Shown piece by piece: positions 20,459-31,015 of a DNA stretch of 64,000 bases. The notes below the pieces were generated by a model that saw only the letters and a list, made by a program, of their open reading frames with translations, ran no database searches and was not told where the DNA came from. This stretch comes from Megaustenia siamemsis. Taxonomy: Eukaryota > Mollusca > Gastropoda > Stylommatophora > Ariophantidae. Position numbers and translations under genes: made by a program. How positions within the stretch are numbered: position 1 is the stretch's first letter; the number at the start of each line of letters is the position of its first letter. The DNA is taken from positions 40,019,117-40,083,116 of the forward strand of contig JAVIAB010000160.1 of assembly GCA_032433765.1 (NCBI GenBank), in the 5' to 3' direction.

Positions 20459-20706
20459 AGGGGGCCGCGATAGCTCAGTGGTTAGTGAACTGGATTACAA
20501 AAGACAAGGGGTAGGGTTCGATCCCAACCGACGGCCTCCGGGTTCACCCAGCCTTAAAAGGGTACCGGATTTTTTTCTGGGAAAGTAAAGCGGCACGAGC
20601 GAATAATACCGACCACTTTACCCCAAAAATCATGTGCCGAAGGTCTGTAAAATTTATGGTCACTAACACCATATTCCCTATACGCCGCCACTTGGCACTT
20701 TTTTTT
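20459..20706 (+). mobile_element. SINE-A with perfect 13-bp TSD
   Basis: Head GCCGCGATAGCTCAGTGGTT, box B GGGTTCGATCCC intact, 3' end CACTTGGCAC then T8. TSD ATAACATCAAAGA at 20446-20458 and 20707-20719. Confidence 0.97.
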
Positions 20707-20932
20707 ATAACATCAAAGATTGGGAGGGCCTCAACTTTGTAGAATTTCAAAGAGTGACCGAAGATAGAGAGAAATGGAGAAGCTTGACGAAGTTGTCGGT
20801 GGTTCCACAACGACCCACGATGTTATGGAATGAAGGATAAAAGTCATGAGCGTAAAGGTTGATACCTTCATGTACTCGTACATAATAGGGAGATGGAATA
20901 CATGGACAGAACTTGAAGAGTTAACTCTATAC

Positions 20933-21265
20933 AGGGGGACTGGTTGGTCTCGAGACAAGACACCGGCCTCGAGACAGAGTGGTTGTGGGTTCAAATTCCG
21001 GCTGCACCAGTTGGGATTTTTATTTATGATTTCTCTCACCAGCATCCACCCCTGGTCTCAGTCGCGAGGCCCAGTTTGAAACGTTAATTACACATGGACG
21101 GAAAAAAAATACGAGGACCTCCGAAGACGGAGCTATCTGCCTGTACGGCGAGGGACCCCTGTACACACGGCTGCCAGAGAAAAATGGATTAACACGCAAA
21201 AATTCAATTCCTTTACTCTAGGGACTTCATCAGAGGTCAAAAGGTAACGAAGGAAAAAAAAAAGA
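20933..21265 (+). mobile_element. SINE-D (tRNA-like SINE)
   Basis: GGGACTGGTTGGTCTCGAGA gives a box A-like segment and TGTGGGTTCAAATTCCGG a box B. They are followed by TTGGGATTTTTATTTATG, the CCCAGTTTGAAACGTTAATT block and GACCTCCGAAGACGGAGCTA. It looks like the only copy in the window. Boundaries are approximate. Confidence 0.6.
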
Positions 21266-21335
21266 AAGTTGAAGTATGGAAGATTTTAATGTAAATTGAA
21301 AGATTAACACAAAACGGAAATAGAATTGGTTTATG

Positions 21336-21885
21336 GGCGAATTATGGTGGGGGTGGGGAATTGATATAACGAATTATGGTGGAGGTGGGGAATTGATATA
21401 ACGAATTATGGTGGGGGTGGGGAATTGATATAACGAGCTATGGTGAGGGTGGGGAATAGATATAACGAATTATGGTGGTGGTGGGGAATTGACATAACGA
21501 ATTATGGTGGGGGTGGGGAATAGATATAACGAATTATGGTGGGGGTGGGGAATAAATATAACGAATTATGGTGGGGGTGGGGAATTGATGTAACGAATTA
21601 TGGTGGGGGTGGGGAATTGATATAACGAATTATGGTGGGGGTGGGGAATTGATATAACTAATTATGGTGGGGGTGGGGAATTGATATAACGAATTATGGT
21701 GGGGGTGGGGATTTGATATAACGAATTATGGTGGGGGTGGGGAATAGATATAACGAATTATGGTGGTGGTGGGGAATTGATATAACGAATTATGGTGGGG
21801 GTGGGGAATAGATATAACGAATTATGGTGAGGGTGGGGAATAAATATAACGAATTATGGTGGGGGTGGGGAATAGATATAAAATA
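21336..21885. repeat. 32-bp G-rich minisatellite, about 17 units
   Basis: The unit is CGAATTATGGTGGGGGTGGG followed by GAATTGATATAA. Each unit has a GG-GGGGG-GGGG cluster on the plus strand. An ACACACC(C)n run terminates the array. Confidence 0.97.
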
Positions 21886-22597
21886 CACACCCCCCCCCCC
21901 TTCCGCAAAAAAATATCGATATATTTATGTAATTGGAAAGATAAACACAAAACAGATAGCGATATAAAAGCTTTTGCTGGTCATCTATCGGAAGAAAGAC
22001 ATATATAATATGGAAGATAGTGATGTAACTGGAAAGATCAAAGCATCAACAGATAAACAAATAATAACAGAATTGATACGATGATGAACCGATGAAAAGA
22101 ATATTAGAAACATACAAAAGGGCCAGAGAAGATATTCATAACCCGAACTGGAGAGAAACTAAAAGGTTTGTTGGAAACGTGCTCTCCTCTAGGAATTGAA
22201 AAGTTGTAAAGTTTTCAACCATTTGTTTCATTTTCTTTCAAAAACTTAAAATTTCCGCTTCCAGAATTTGCTTAATTGGATTTCAAAGACTCACAGCTCT
22301 TATATAGGCCACTCGGCTATGCATTTATAATATTCCCTACTCGCCTAAGCTCGGCGATGTGTATGTATAGAATGCAGATAGATCTCTTGCCTTGAAACAT
22401 GCCGGTCTTTATGTTTCTATTTTCCTCGCAGCATGCAATTTCCTGCACCGCAGCACCGCAATACTGCTTGATAGATAGGTGCTCACTCGGCTAAAACAAG
22501 GTGTTTTGGGGTGAAGGTATTTTGGAGTTCATAATAATTTATTTTTTTACGATTTTTCGGTCTATTTAAGTGTAATATTCTTCTTTCTATCTGTGTT
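21886..22597. other. Unassigned 0.7-kb stretch
   Basis: AT-rich sequence. ACTGGAAAGATAAACACAAA-type phrases recur near 21.26, 21.94 and 22.02 kb, hinting at an older duplication around the 32-bp array. No gene is recognised. Confidence 0.4.
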
Positions 22598-22599
22598 TC

Positions 22600-23060
22600 C
22601 ATCCCTTCGAAACCTGCTCGTCTGACGGACTGCCAACCAGTCTCTCTGCTACTCTGCCAGTCTGTCTGTCTGTGCCTGTCCCTCTATTTGTCTGTCTGCT
22701 AGCTTTCTGCTAATATTTCCGCGTGTTTATCATTTCTCTATCGGTCTCTCTCTCTATCTCTGTCGGTTTGCCTGTCTATCTACATGTCTCTCTGTTTAAC
22801 ATTCTGTCTGCTAACTTTCTGCTTATATTTCTGCGTGTTTATCATTTATCTCTCTGTCATTCTCTCTCTTTGTCAGTTTGCCTGTCTGTCTACTTGTCTC
22901 TCTGTTTAACATTCCGTTTGCCAGTCACTCTTGTGCCTCTCCCTATGTCTATTTGTTTCAGTCTGTTTATTTGCCCCTCTACCTAACAATCTGCCTTCTT
23001 GTCTTTTCTTTGTCGATCTTTCTGTCTATTTGCCTGTCCGGAGGCTTGCAAGTTCCTGCG
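22600..23060. repeat. TCTG/TCTC-rich region with about 110-bp tandem duplication
   Basis: The segment GCTAGCTTTCTGCTAATATT..TCTCTCTGTTTAACATTC at about 22698-22807 is repeated at about 22808-22918 with few changes, inside a pyrimidine-rich TCTG microsatellite. Confidence 0.85.
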
Positions 23061-23867
23061 TGCCCGTAATTTCTCTCTTTGAATATGCTTCTGTGCACAC
23101 TTTCTATAAACCCCACCGTATGTGCAAACCACGACCCACTTTCACTGGCATAACTTACACACAAGAAAGGACATTTCCCCCAATTCCATGGAGATTAAAT
23201 AAAGCCACGCCCTCTAATTAAATAGACATTCTTTGTGAAAACCCATTGAAATCGACCGACGACTTGACTCCACAGAAACTTCGTATAGATTACTTGACTA
23301 TGTAACCATAATCTTTGTCACATAAATGAAATGTCACTTTTGAATTATTAACTCTCATGCTTTGTCGGAATAACTGATGAATGATAACATTTGTGAATGT
23401 TATGGTTAACGTCAATGTAACATTTCCTTCACATTTCGCTTCTTGAGCCCAAAGTTAGAAGTCTAAATCAGCATATTACATTATGAATTTCTTGATTTTT
23501 ATTTCGAGTCATGCTACTTTTAGTTCTATCTTAATGTGTTTCCAGTTTTAAAATATGGTTTATCTATTTTTGAAATGTTACATTAATCAAAGTGATATTC
23601 TAAAATAAAAATAGCCGGTGTAAAATAATGCAGCGTTTTCTGTGGATCTGGGAGTCGAGATGGTCTAGGTGTGTTCGCCGCTGGTCGGGAGTCCCCTTCT
23701 CTTTCTGAAAGGTGAATATTTTCCATGGCACTGCTTTGAGTTCTCCAAGCTTCTGAGACTGTATAAAAGCTATGTTTTTGAGGAACTAGAGCGAGTTGGT
23801 GTGCTGCCGGTTATATTACCATAATGAGTGGCAGGAACAACAATTTATTTATTTTCTTTGTTATAAT
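23061..23867. other. Unassigned 0.8-kb stretch
   Basis: No repeat is recognised except a possible tRNA-like bit near 23655 (GAGATGGTCTAGGTGTGTTC). Confidence 0.4.
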
Positions 23868-24125
23868 GTATCATCGTCATCATCATCATCATCATCATCA
23901 TCATTATCATCATAAAGAGCAGTGCCTGCTGATGTAAATGATCATGTCTCTCCACAACTTTCTATCTCTGCAGCAGATAATCATGTCTGTTGCTGACTTC
24001 CTACCGAACCATTATCTTAAATTATCTAGTGTCTTGTCTCTCTCTCTCTCTCTCTCTTTTCCTTTTTACATCTTTCCTCAGTGTTTCCAGTTATCAGAAT
24101 ATGTTCAGTTGTTTCCCCATCATTA
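23868..24125 (-). mobile_element. RTfam-D LINE 3' fragment
   Basis: It opens with the (ATC)n reverse complement of the GATGAT tail, then CATGTCTCTCCACAACTTTC, CTGTTGCTGACTTCCTACCG and a (CT)n expansion at the position where other copies read TTTTCTCTTTGCTTC. It continues to a TCAGAATATGTTCAGTTGTT segment. Confidence 0.75.
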
Positions 24126-24242
24126 TAAAAGAAAGAGATTAACTCTAACGATTATCGAAGTACCACTTATTTGTGTTGTAAGAAAAATATCATGTTGTTA
24201 TTGCCCATGCTTTTTTACATTTTACATTACACACTACATCAG

Positions 24243-24312
24243 CACAATCAATGGTGGTGTGGTCAGTATCACGCCAGGCCCACTTACTTTCCCCAGAGAA
24301 AATCGCTGGTGT
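24243..24312 (-). mobile_element. SINE-A remnant
   Basis: GTGTGGTCAGTATCACGCCA-GGCCCACTTACTTTCCCCAG is a diverged internal SINE-A segment. Confidence 0.5.
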
Positions 24313-24342
24313 CCGTTTGTTATAAAGTTATTAGCGGTTCAT

Positions 24343-24460
24343 CATCATAGCACTCCGAACATGCCCATAGGTGCTCAGATCCCCACTTCAGCAATTCTCG
24401 CGGTGTCCAGCGACTGACGACTCCAGTTCTGTGTTGGTTGATAAGTCTTCTTACACGCCC
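24343..24460 (-). mobile_element. RTfam-H LINE 3' end
   Basis: ATCATCATAGCACTCCGAAC, CATAGGTGCTCAGATCCC and GTCCAGCGACTGACGACTCC are the reverse complement of the 47.86-47.95 kb RNase H LINE end (RTGVVSRWTLRDLL region). Confidence 0.75.
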
Positions 24461-24865
24461 ATTAAGTTTCATTTTTTTCCTCCTTCGTTGTTGTCTTTAG
24501 AGCTTCATCTGAATACTTACTGTCGTCAAGATTGATAAGGTCGCTGAACGTCGATGCTGTGGATGGTCTAGACTCATGTGCACTCACTCAGTCGCACGGT
24601 CCAGAACCCGTTTCCACGTTATAGACTTGCCAACTCCTGTCAGTTAGCTCTACGGCACGTGCAGACACCGTGAGCGTTTTATTCTCGTCGTTTAGAAGCT
24701 CACAGAAATGAAACTATCCTGAAAATGAAATGAAACGTTGGCAACGGACTAGTGAAAACACACCGCCATCTTAGCCGCACCGAAAAGCGCGACCGGTGTC
24801 CGTTTTCAGAGGCGGAGTCATTTAGTTGGAAAGAAAAAATCCCACAATGTGGAATTGAACTGTGG
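24461..24865. other. Unassigned spacer
   Basis: GATGGTCTAGACTCATGTGC at about 24563 could be a decayed tRNA-like head. Nothing else is recognised. Confidence 0.35.
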
Positions 24866-25935
24866 GAACTGGATGGTCTAAAGGTAGAACGCCAAACTGG
24901 ACAGGAAGGTACCGCGTTCGAACTCGTTCATCGACGGTTGGACTTTCTTCACTTCAGATTCGGTGGTTTCTTCGTGGCTTTAACCTCTCCTGGCTCTGAC
25001 TAGTAGTATTATATGTTTAAGCCTTATCTGAGAATAGTTAAAAAACACAAAAGATCCCGTGTGCACTCACAACACGTTAAAGAACACAAAAGATCCCGTG
25101 TGCACTCACAACACGTTAAAGAACACAAAAGATCCTGTGTGCACTCACAACACGTTAAAGAACACAAAAGATCCCGTGTGCACTCACAACACGTTAAAAA
25201 AGACAAAAGATCCCGTGTGCACTCACAACACGTTAAAAAACACAAAAGATTCCGTGTGCACTCACAACACGTTAAAAAACACAAAAGATTCCGTGTGCAC
25301 TCACAACACGTTAAAAAACACAAAAGATTCCGTGTGCACTCACAACACGTTAAAAAATACAAAAGATTCCGTGTGCACTCACAACACGTTAAAAAACACA
25401 AAAGATTCCGTGTGCACTCACAACACGTTAAAAAACACAAAACATCCCGTGTGCACTCACAACACGTTAAAAAACACAAAAGATTCCGTGTGCACTCACA
25501 ACACGTTAAAAAACACAAAAGATTCCGTGTGCACTCACAACACGTTAACAAATACAAAAGATTCCGTGTGCACTCACAACACGTTAAAAAACACAAAAGA
25601 TCCCGTGTGCACTCACAACACGTTAAAAAACACAAAAGATCCCGTGTGCACTCACAACACGTTAAAAAACACAAAAGATCCCGTGTGCACTCACAACACG
25701 TTAAAAAACACAAAAGATCCCATGTGCACTCACAACACGTTAAAAAACACTAGGCGGTTCATGGTCGAAAAGGAAAGTACAAACTAGTCGCTGCCAGAGC
25801 AGAATTGTTCAGGAAATCTAACCATTCCGAAGACGGATGTGTCGGGTCGAAAGCTACAGATATCGAGGCTTTGCCGTAAACGAGGAACACAACGTATCCA
25901 CTCATACTGAACGAAAAAAACGCAGAAGAAGAAGA
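24866..25935 (+). mobile_element. SINE-F copy internally expanded by a 39-bp array
   Basis: The head has box A-like GGATGGTCTAAAGGTAGAAC and box B-like GCGTTCGAACTCG. The GATTCGGTGGTTTCTTCGTG-GCTTTAACC segment follows and is shared with 53.7 kb. After the array comes the conserved 3' domain (GACGGATGTGTCGGGTCGAA..) and a GCAGAAGAAGAAG tail. The array therefore sits inside one SINE. Confidence 0.85.
25032..25752. repeat. 39-bp minisatellite inside SINE-F, about 18 units
   Basis: The unit is GATCCCGTGTGCACTCACAA followed by CACGTTAAAAAACACAAAA. The first four units read AAAGAACAC and later ones AAAAAACAC. It derives from the SINE-F internal segment CCCGTGTGCAC..CACGTTAAAGAAC. Frames of 246, 242 and 229 codons are artefacts of the 3n unit. 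Confidence 0.97.
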
Positions 25936-25995
25936 ATTGAACTATAACCATTTAGTGTGTTGGCCCTTGCTCAAACCGTCTCTCAAGCTACTGTT

Positions 25996-26405
25996 CTTCT
26001 TTTCTCTTTTCACTGATACCTAAAAGGTGTCGTGGTTTATATCATTTGTCGTTGTTGAGCTGCTCGAACTGTCTGAATTAGTGATTTTCTTTTGTTGTTA
26101 CATGTCTCTGTCACTGCATCTATCCATCTTCTTCTTTTCTCTTTTCACTGATACCTAAAAGGTGTCGTGGTTATATCATTTGTCGTTCTTGAGCTGCTCG
26201 AACTGTCTGAGTTAGTGATTTTCCTTTGTTGTTACATGTCTCTGTCACTGCATCTATCCATCTTCTTCTGGGTCTTCCTCTTGGTCTTTTTTCATGCATT
26301 CTTGAGAAGAACGCCCTTGATGGTGATTGGTGAGGATTCATTTTGACCAGGTGGCCAAACCATTTAAGTTGTTGTTGTTCTATATATTTTTGGCAGGGTT
26401 TGAAG
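25996..26405 (-). mobile_element. RTfam-E LINE 3' part with 135-bp tandem duplication
   Basis: It matches the 52.72-53.22 kb copy (CGAACTGTCTGAATTAGTGA, GAGAAGAACGCCCTTGATGG, CCAAACCATTTAAGTTGTTG). Its 3'-terminal 135 bp occur twice (25996-26130 and 26131-26261), with CTTCTTCT-type microhomology at the junctions. It is 5'-truncated at about 26405. Confidence 0.8.
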
Positions 26406-26516
26406 CTGTTATTAAAGATGATATTTTACCCATGAGTTTTTGCCTTCAAGATGAGGCAGGTTCGGTTCAATCTCAAACCGTGTTCTCTATGTTTTATTGA
26501 AGCAACAATCGCAATA

Positions 26517-27233
26517 CAAAATTCAACATGAAAATCAACATCAACAAAACAGAAGTTATGAATAGAATAGCAAAGAGGAATAGAACATCAACATAACGAT
26601 AGATGACAGACAACTAAAACAATTAGAGGCATTCAAATACCTAGGAAGTCTAGTGACAAACGACAATCCACAAAAGCAGAAATAAACTCAAAATGCAACA
26701 AAACTTGTCTGATCATTGGACAGCTTTCACCACTATTGTCCAACGAGGAAATAACTCTAGAGGCAAAACTGACACTCTACAATACAATCCTCATCCCAAC
26801 GTTGTGCTACCAATGTCATTCCTAGACCCTAGATGCAAGAACAATAAACAAAAAATAACCTCTACTGCGATGAAATGTGTTAGACGAATGAAAGGAAACA
26901 GCCTGAGATATAAGATTAGAAATTAAGAACTGGGATTAAAACTAGGAATAATCCCACAATAGAACGTATAAAGAAACAACAGATAAAATGATTTTACCAC
27001 CTGACAAGGCAGACAAATCAAAACACAACACAACGAGCCTTCAATAAACATTGCGAGAACACCAGACCCAAGAGCCGACATAGAAAAAGATGGATTGACG
27101 GAAAATATGAGAACTACTAGGAAACATATCAGCAGTAGAGGCGAACAGAAGAGCAAACAACCACAAATTATAGCCTCACTTCATCCTGCCTTCAACGCTG
27201 AAAGGCTAATGAGAAAAGAAAGAAGAAGCAAAA
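26517..27233 (+). mobile_element. RTfam-B LINE fragment
   Basis: Forward order of RTfam-B blocks: ATGAAAATCAACATCAACAA-AACAGAAGTT, TTCAAATACCTAGGAAGTCT, TGTCCAACGAGGAAATAACT, ATGAAAGGAAACAGCCTGAG, then CTTCAACGCTGAAAGGC and a GAAGAAGC tail. Translation contains FKYLGSLVTNDN-like and CVRRMKGNSLR pieces in several frames. It starts after the FADD box, so the catalytic core is missing. Confidence 0.85.
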
Positions 27234-27707
27234 GAATCGCCATTAACAAATTTTACCGAAGACTAATTTTTCAATGAAGTATCGCAAAAATAAATTCAAG
27301 GACAATGCAATTTTATCATATTGTTGAGCTATACCAATGTATGTCTTTAAATAATATTGCTCCGTTATGGCCAGAGTTGGACCTATATAATGGTTTTAAT
27401 TAATATATTATTAAATGAATATTTAATACCATTTCTGTACATTAAGAATTAATATCGATTAAATAATATACTCACAGGAATTATCCTTTATACGGGGCTC
27501 GACCAGATATTGCTGATTATTGAAGTTGAATTATTTGGTTAAAGCAGGCAGAACTCGTGGAGCTTAACTAACATGTTAAAAGCTTTCATTTGTTCTCAAA
27601 CAGAGGTTCTCAAATTTATAGGGGTAATAACCCTTTTGGTATATGCCATTTACCTTCTTCTTTAGTGGTAATTAAACAGTCTCCTTGGTTTGATGAAGAC
27701 TTTTAAA
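27234..27707. other. Unassigned AT-rich spacer
   Basis: No recognised repeat or coding content. Confidence 0.45.
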
Positions 27708-27812
27708 CAGTCTTATTGATGTCATAAATACGTCTTACACTTTTATTGAAGTCATAAATACGTCTTACACTTTTATTGATTTCATAAATACGTCTTACAC
27801 TTTTATTGATTT
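27708..27812. repeat. 30-bp tandem repeat, about 3.5 units
   Basis: GTCATAAATACGTCTTACAC followed by TTTTATTGAA. Related TTCATAAACACA-type phrases continue in degraded form to about 28020. Confidence 0.9.
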
Positions 27813-28134
27813 TTTTTTTACGCATATGAACAGTTTGACGGATTTCACATGCACATCATAACAGTTTTTTTTTAATTTCATAAACACATGTACGTTTTCT
27901 TTGATTTCATAAGCACATCTTTAGTCTTTTTTTTTAGGCCTTCCATAAACACACCTTAAGTCTTGTTGATTCCATAAACACTCCTCAACATTCATTAACC
28001 ACTTTCATAAACACTTCACTACAATATCGTTGGGTTTTTAAACACATTTACTTGGTCTCTCTGAATGTATCAAACTATTTATTATTTCTTTAGTTATATA
28101 AATCATTATGAAAGAGTCAAATTATATAGGTAGC
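27813..28134. other. T-rich spacer with decayed repeat units
   Basis: TTTCATAAACAC-like phrases recur irregularly. No gene is recognised. Confidence 0.4.
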
Positions 28135-28147
28135 CTACATACATATT

Positions 28148-28407
28148 GGGAGCCGCGATAGCTCAGTGATTAGTCAACTGGACTACAAAGGACAAGAGGT
28201 AGGGTTCGATCCCAACCGACGGTTTCCGGTTCACCCAGCCTTTAATGGGTACAGGATTTTTTTCTGGGAAAGTAAAGCGGCACGGGCGTAATACCGACCA
28301 CATTACCCCAAAAAGCATGTGCCGAAGGTTTGTAAAATTTATGGTCACTAACACCATATTCCCTATACGCAACTTGGCGTGACGGGGGTACTTTACTTTT
28401 TTTTTCA
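28148..28407 (+). mobile_element. SINE-A with 13-bp TSD (one mismatch)
   Basis: Full-length copy with intact GGGTTCGATCCC. 3' end GACGGGGGTACTTTAC then T9. CTACATACATATT at 28135-28147 and CTACATACAAATT at 28408-28420. Confidence 0.95.
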
Positions 28408-28567
28408 CTACATACAAATTATCGGGAAATCTGAGTCCTTCTTTTACGTAAACACTGCTGAAGACGATGCACATCTCCCATAGGTTCTTCACCTTCCTTA
28501 GTTCCTGATGCCCTGATTGTAGAGCCTTTCTGTCTAGACACAGATGACGTCACTATTATCTTTACAC

Positions 28568-28990
28568 AATAGGTACAACATATGGATGTGAATCATGGAC
28601 AATATGACAACAGACAAGAAAATCACTGGAGTCTGTAGAAATGTGGTGTTACAGAAGAATGCTGAGAATACAATGGACAGCTAAGAAGAGTAATGAAGAT
28701 GTCCTGAAAGAGGTCAAAGCAAAAAGAGAGCTAATTTGCAATATTAGGAAGAAGCAATCATCAGTTTTTGGCCATGTAATGAGAAAAGAACAACTGGAAT
28801 ATATTGTAACAACTGGAATAATTGAGAGACGACGAGATAGAGGGAAGCAAAGAGAAAAAAATACCAGACAGATTAAGAGAACGGCTTGGCAGAAGGTCAA
28901 CAACAGAAATGATAAATAACTGTCGAGATCGAAAGTTGTGGAGAGACATGATCACATTCGCCAGCAGGCCCGGTACTTGATGATGATGAA
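28568..28990 (+). mobile_element. RTfam-D LINE C-terminal fragment
   Basis: The open frame from 28641 carries MWCYRRMLRIQWTAKKSNED, FGHVMRKEQLEYIVTTGI and a RRRDRGKQREK basic stretch. A frameshift near 28860 follows, and the 3' end is CGCCAGCAGGCCCGGTACTT then GATGATGATG. Confidence 0.85.
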
Positions 28991-29149
28991 TAGGAGCAGG
29001 TATGACATCATGTTTTCTCCACAATACTCACCGAACTTGCTATCGAGTGACCGCTTTCTGTTTCAAAACACAGAATCCGCTTCCTGGATGTTGGTTTTCG
29101 AACGACCAGGGTTTAATTCCAAGAATTGAACTAGAGAGTCATTTCAGAG

Positions 29150-29515
29150 GAGGGAGGTTTGTTTACAACACTCGGAAAAAAAAAAAATCACAAATAATCA
29201 ACAACAGAAAAAAAAAGCAAGGAACAATATATGGTCCGAAGCTTGATCGAACCCGTACTTCTTGACACAGCGCCTTGCCACGAGAGACCAAATTCTAGAA
29301 TGTCTTTCATGCAGGTGTACTCATTCATGACTAAGGTATAGGGCTGCGATCACGACTCGGGAATAAATTGTGTATCTGTATTTTCCTATTAAGAGAAGTA
29401 TCTCCCGGATATGGTAGGACTGAAAACTTGCGTTAAATGATTCGCTGATCTATCGCCTTGGCAGTTTCCCTCTATAATAATATTAATTTATTATTATTTG
29501 TTTCCATTGAAATAG
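29150..29515 (-). mobile_element. SINE-C copy
   Basis: GGTTTGTTTACAACACTCGG, TCACAAATAATCAACAACAG, the reverse box B CTTGATCGAACCCGTACT, TTAAGAGAAGTATCTCCCGG and GATTCGCTGATCTATCGCCT share blocks with 14.8-15.3 and 16.5-16.8 kb. Confidence 0.7.
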
Positions 29516-29641
29516 AGATGTGGTTATGAGATCCGGACAATGATGTTTTACAATCAGGCACGAGTAAAGTGAAGTAGCGATAGGAGAAATGATTGGCCTT
29601 GAAGGGTGAATACGAGGCTGGAGAGTTCACAGCATTCCTAT

Positions 29642-30911
29642 TTTTTTCCTCCTCTTAATCTTCTTCATCTTCTTCTTCCCTTCCTCATTTGCCTTTCAGC
29701 GTCGAAGGGAGTTATAATTTGCTGTCTTTTGCTCTTCTGTTGCTATTATGTTTCCTAGTGCTTCTAATATTCCATCCATCCATCTTTTTCGTGGTCGACC
29801 ATTGGGTCTGGTATTCTCACAACGTATGCTGAAGGCTTGTTGTGTTTTGATCTTTCTGCCTTGTCACGTGGCTAAACCATCTTATCTGTTATTCTTTATA
29901 TATTCTATGGCGGGGGCTATTCCTAGCTTTTTTCGCCTCAGTTCTGCATTTCTGATCTTATCTCTCAGACTCTTTCCTGTCATTCGTCTAACACATTTAA
30001 TCTCAGTAGAGTTTATTTTTCTTATTGTTCTTACACCTAGGGTACAGGTCTGACATTGGTAGCACAACGTTGGGATGAAGATTGTTTTGTATAGTGCTCG
30101 TTTTGCCTCCAGAGTTATTTCCTTGTTGGACAATAGTGGTGATAACTGTCCAATGATTCGACAAGCTTTTTTTGCATCTTGATTCTATCTCTGCTGTTTG
30201 TGAATTATCGTTTGTCACTAAACTGCCTAGGTATTTGAATTCCTCAACTTGTTTTTGTTGCCTGCCTTCTATAGTTATGTTGATGTTCTGTTTATTTTTG
30301 TCGACATTCATGACTTATGTTTTGTTGATGTTGATTTTCATGTTGTATTTTGTGCCTGAGCTGTTGAGTTTGTTTAAGTATTCATGTAGATCTACTTTTG
30401 TTTCATGTATTAGTGCCTGATCGTCTGCAAATATAAGCTCCTTTATCTCCTGTCTTTAATGGGTTGGCTAACATGCATATATAGTCCATGTATATAATAA
30501 ACAGTAGGGGGAATAGTACGCACCCCTGTCTTACACATGATATAATTTCGAAGTGGTCTGTGTAACCTGCTGCTGTTCTGACCCTGCAGCTGCTGTTGAT
30601 GTAAAAAAAAAAAAAAAGAAGTTAAGTACCCCCGTCACGCCAAGTGGCGTATAGGGAATATGGTGTTAGTGACCATAAATTTTATACACCTTCGGCACAA
30701 GATTTTTGGGGTAATGTGGTCGGTATTACGCCCGTGCCGCTTTACTTTCCCAGAAAAAAAATCCAGTGCCCATTAAAGGCTGGGTGAAATGGAAGCCGTC
30801 GGTTGGGATCGAACCCTACCTCTTGTCCTTTGTAGTTCAGTTCACTAACCACTGAGCTGTCGCAGCTCCTCTGTTGTTAATGTAGAGTGGGAGAGACGTT
30901 TAATTAGGAAC
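29642..30911 (-). mobile_element. RTfam-B LINE with TSD, interrupted by SINE-A
   Basis: Minus frames give NVDKNKQNINITIEGRQQKQ, EFKYLGSLVTNDNSQTAEIE, SNKEITLEAKRALYKTIFIP and CVRRMTGKSLRDKIRNAELR, then the GAAGAAG-rich 3' tail at 29642. TSD CATTCCTAT lies at 29633-29641 and 30912-30920. SINE-A occupies 30604-30868. It is truncated at almost the same place as the copy at 160-1391. Confidence 0.9.
30604..30868 (-). mobile_element. SINE-A nested in RTfam-B
   Basis: Full-length minus copy. The LINE sequence CTGTTGATGTA before it and CTGTTGTTAATGTA after it form an imperfect TSD, and the LINE text continues on both sides. Confidence 0.93.
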
Positions 30912-31015
30912 CATTCCTATAGCGTGCTTTAACTCCTTCATTCCAAAGTGCAACATTTCTACTTTGCAACTTCCGTTCTCTCAGAAGAAATATTCTTCTT
31001 TGATCTTACATGGAA

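Noticed and set aside
20459..20535. Possible functional tRNA gene (GCCGCGATAGCTCAGTGG..GGGTTCGATCCC)
   Set aside because: The same head is repeated in about a dozen SINE-A copies, is followed by a SINE body, and is flanked by TSDs. The anticodon arm is not well formed.
25032..25752. CRISPR-like array of regular repeats
   Set aside because: Units are contiguous without unique spacers, the DNA is eukaryotic, and the unit derives from a SINE.
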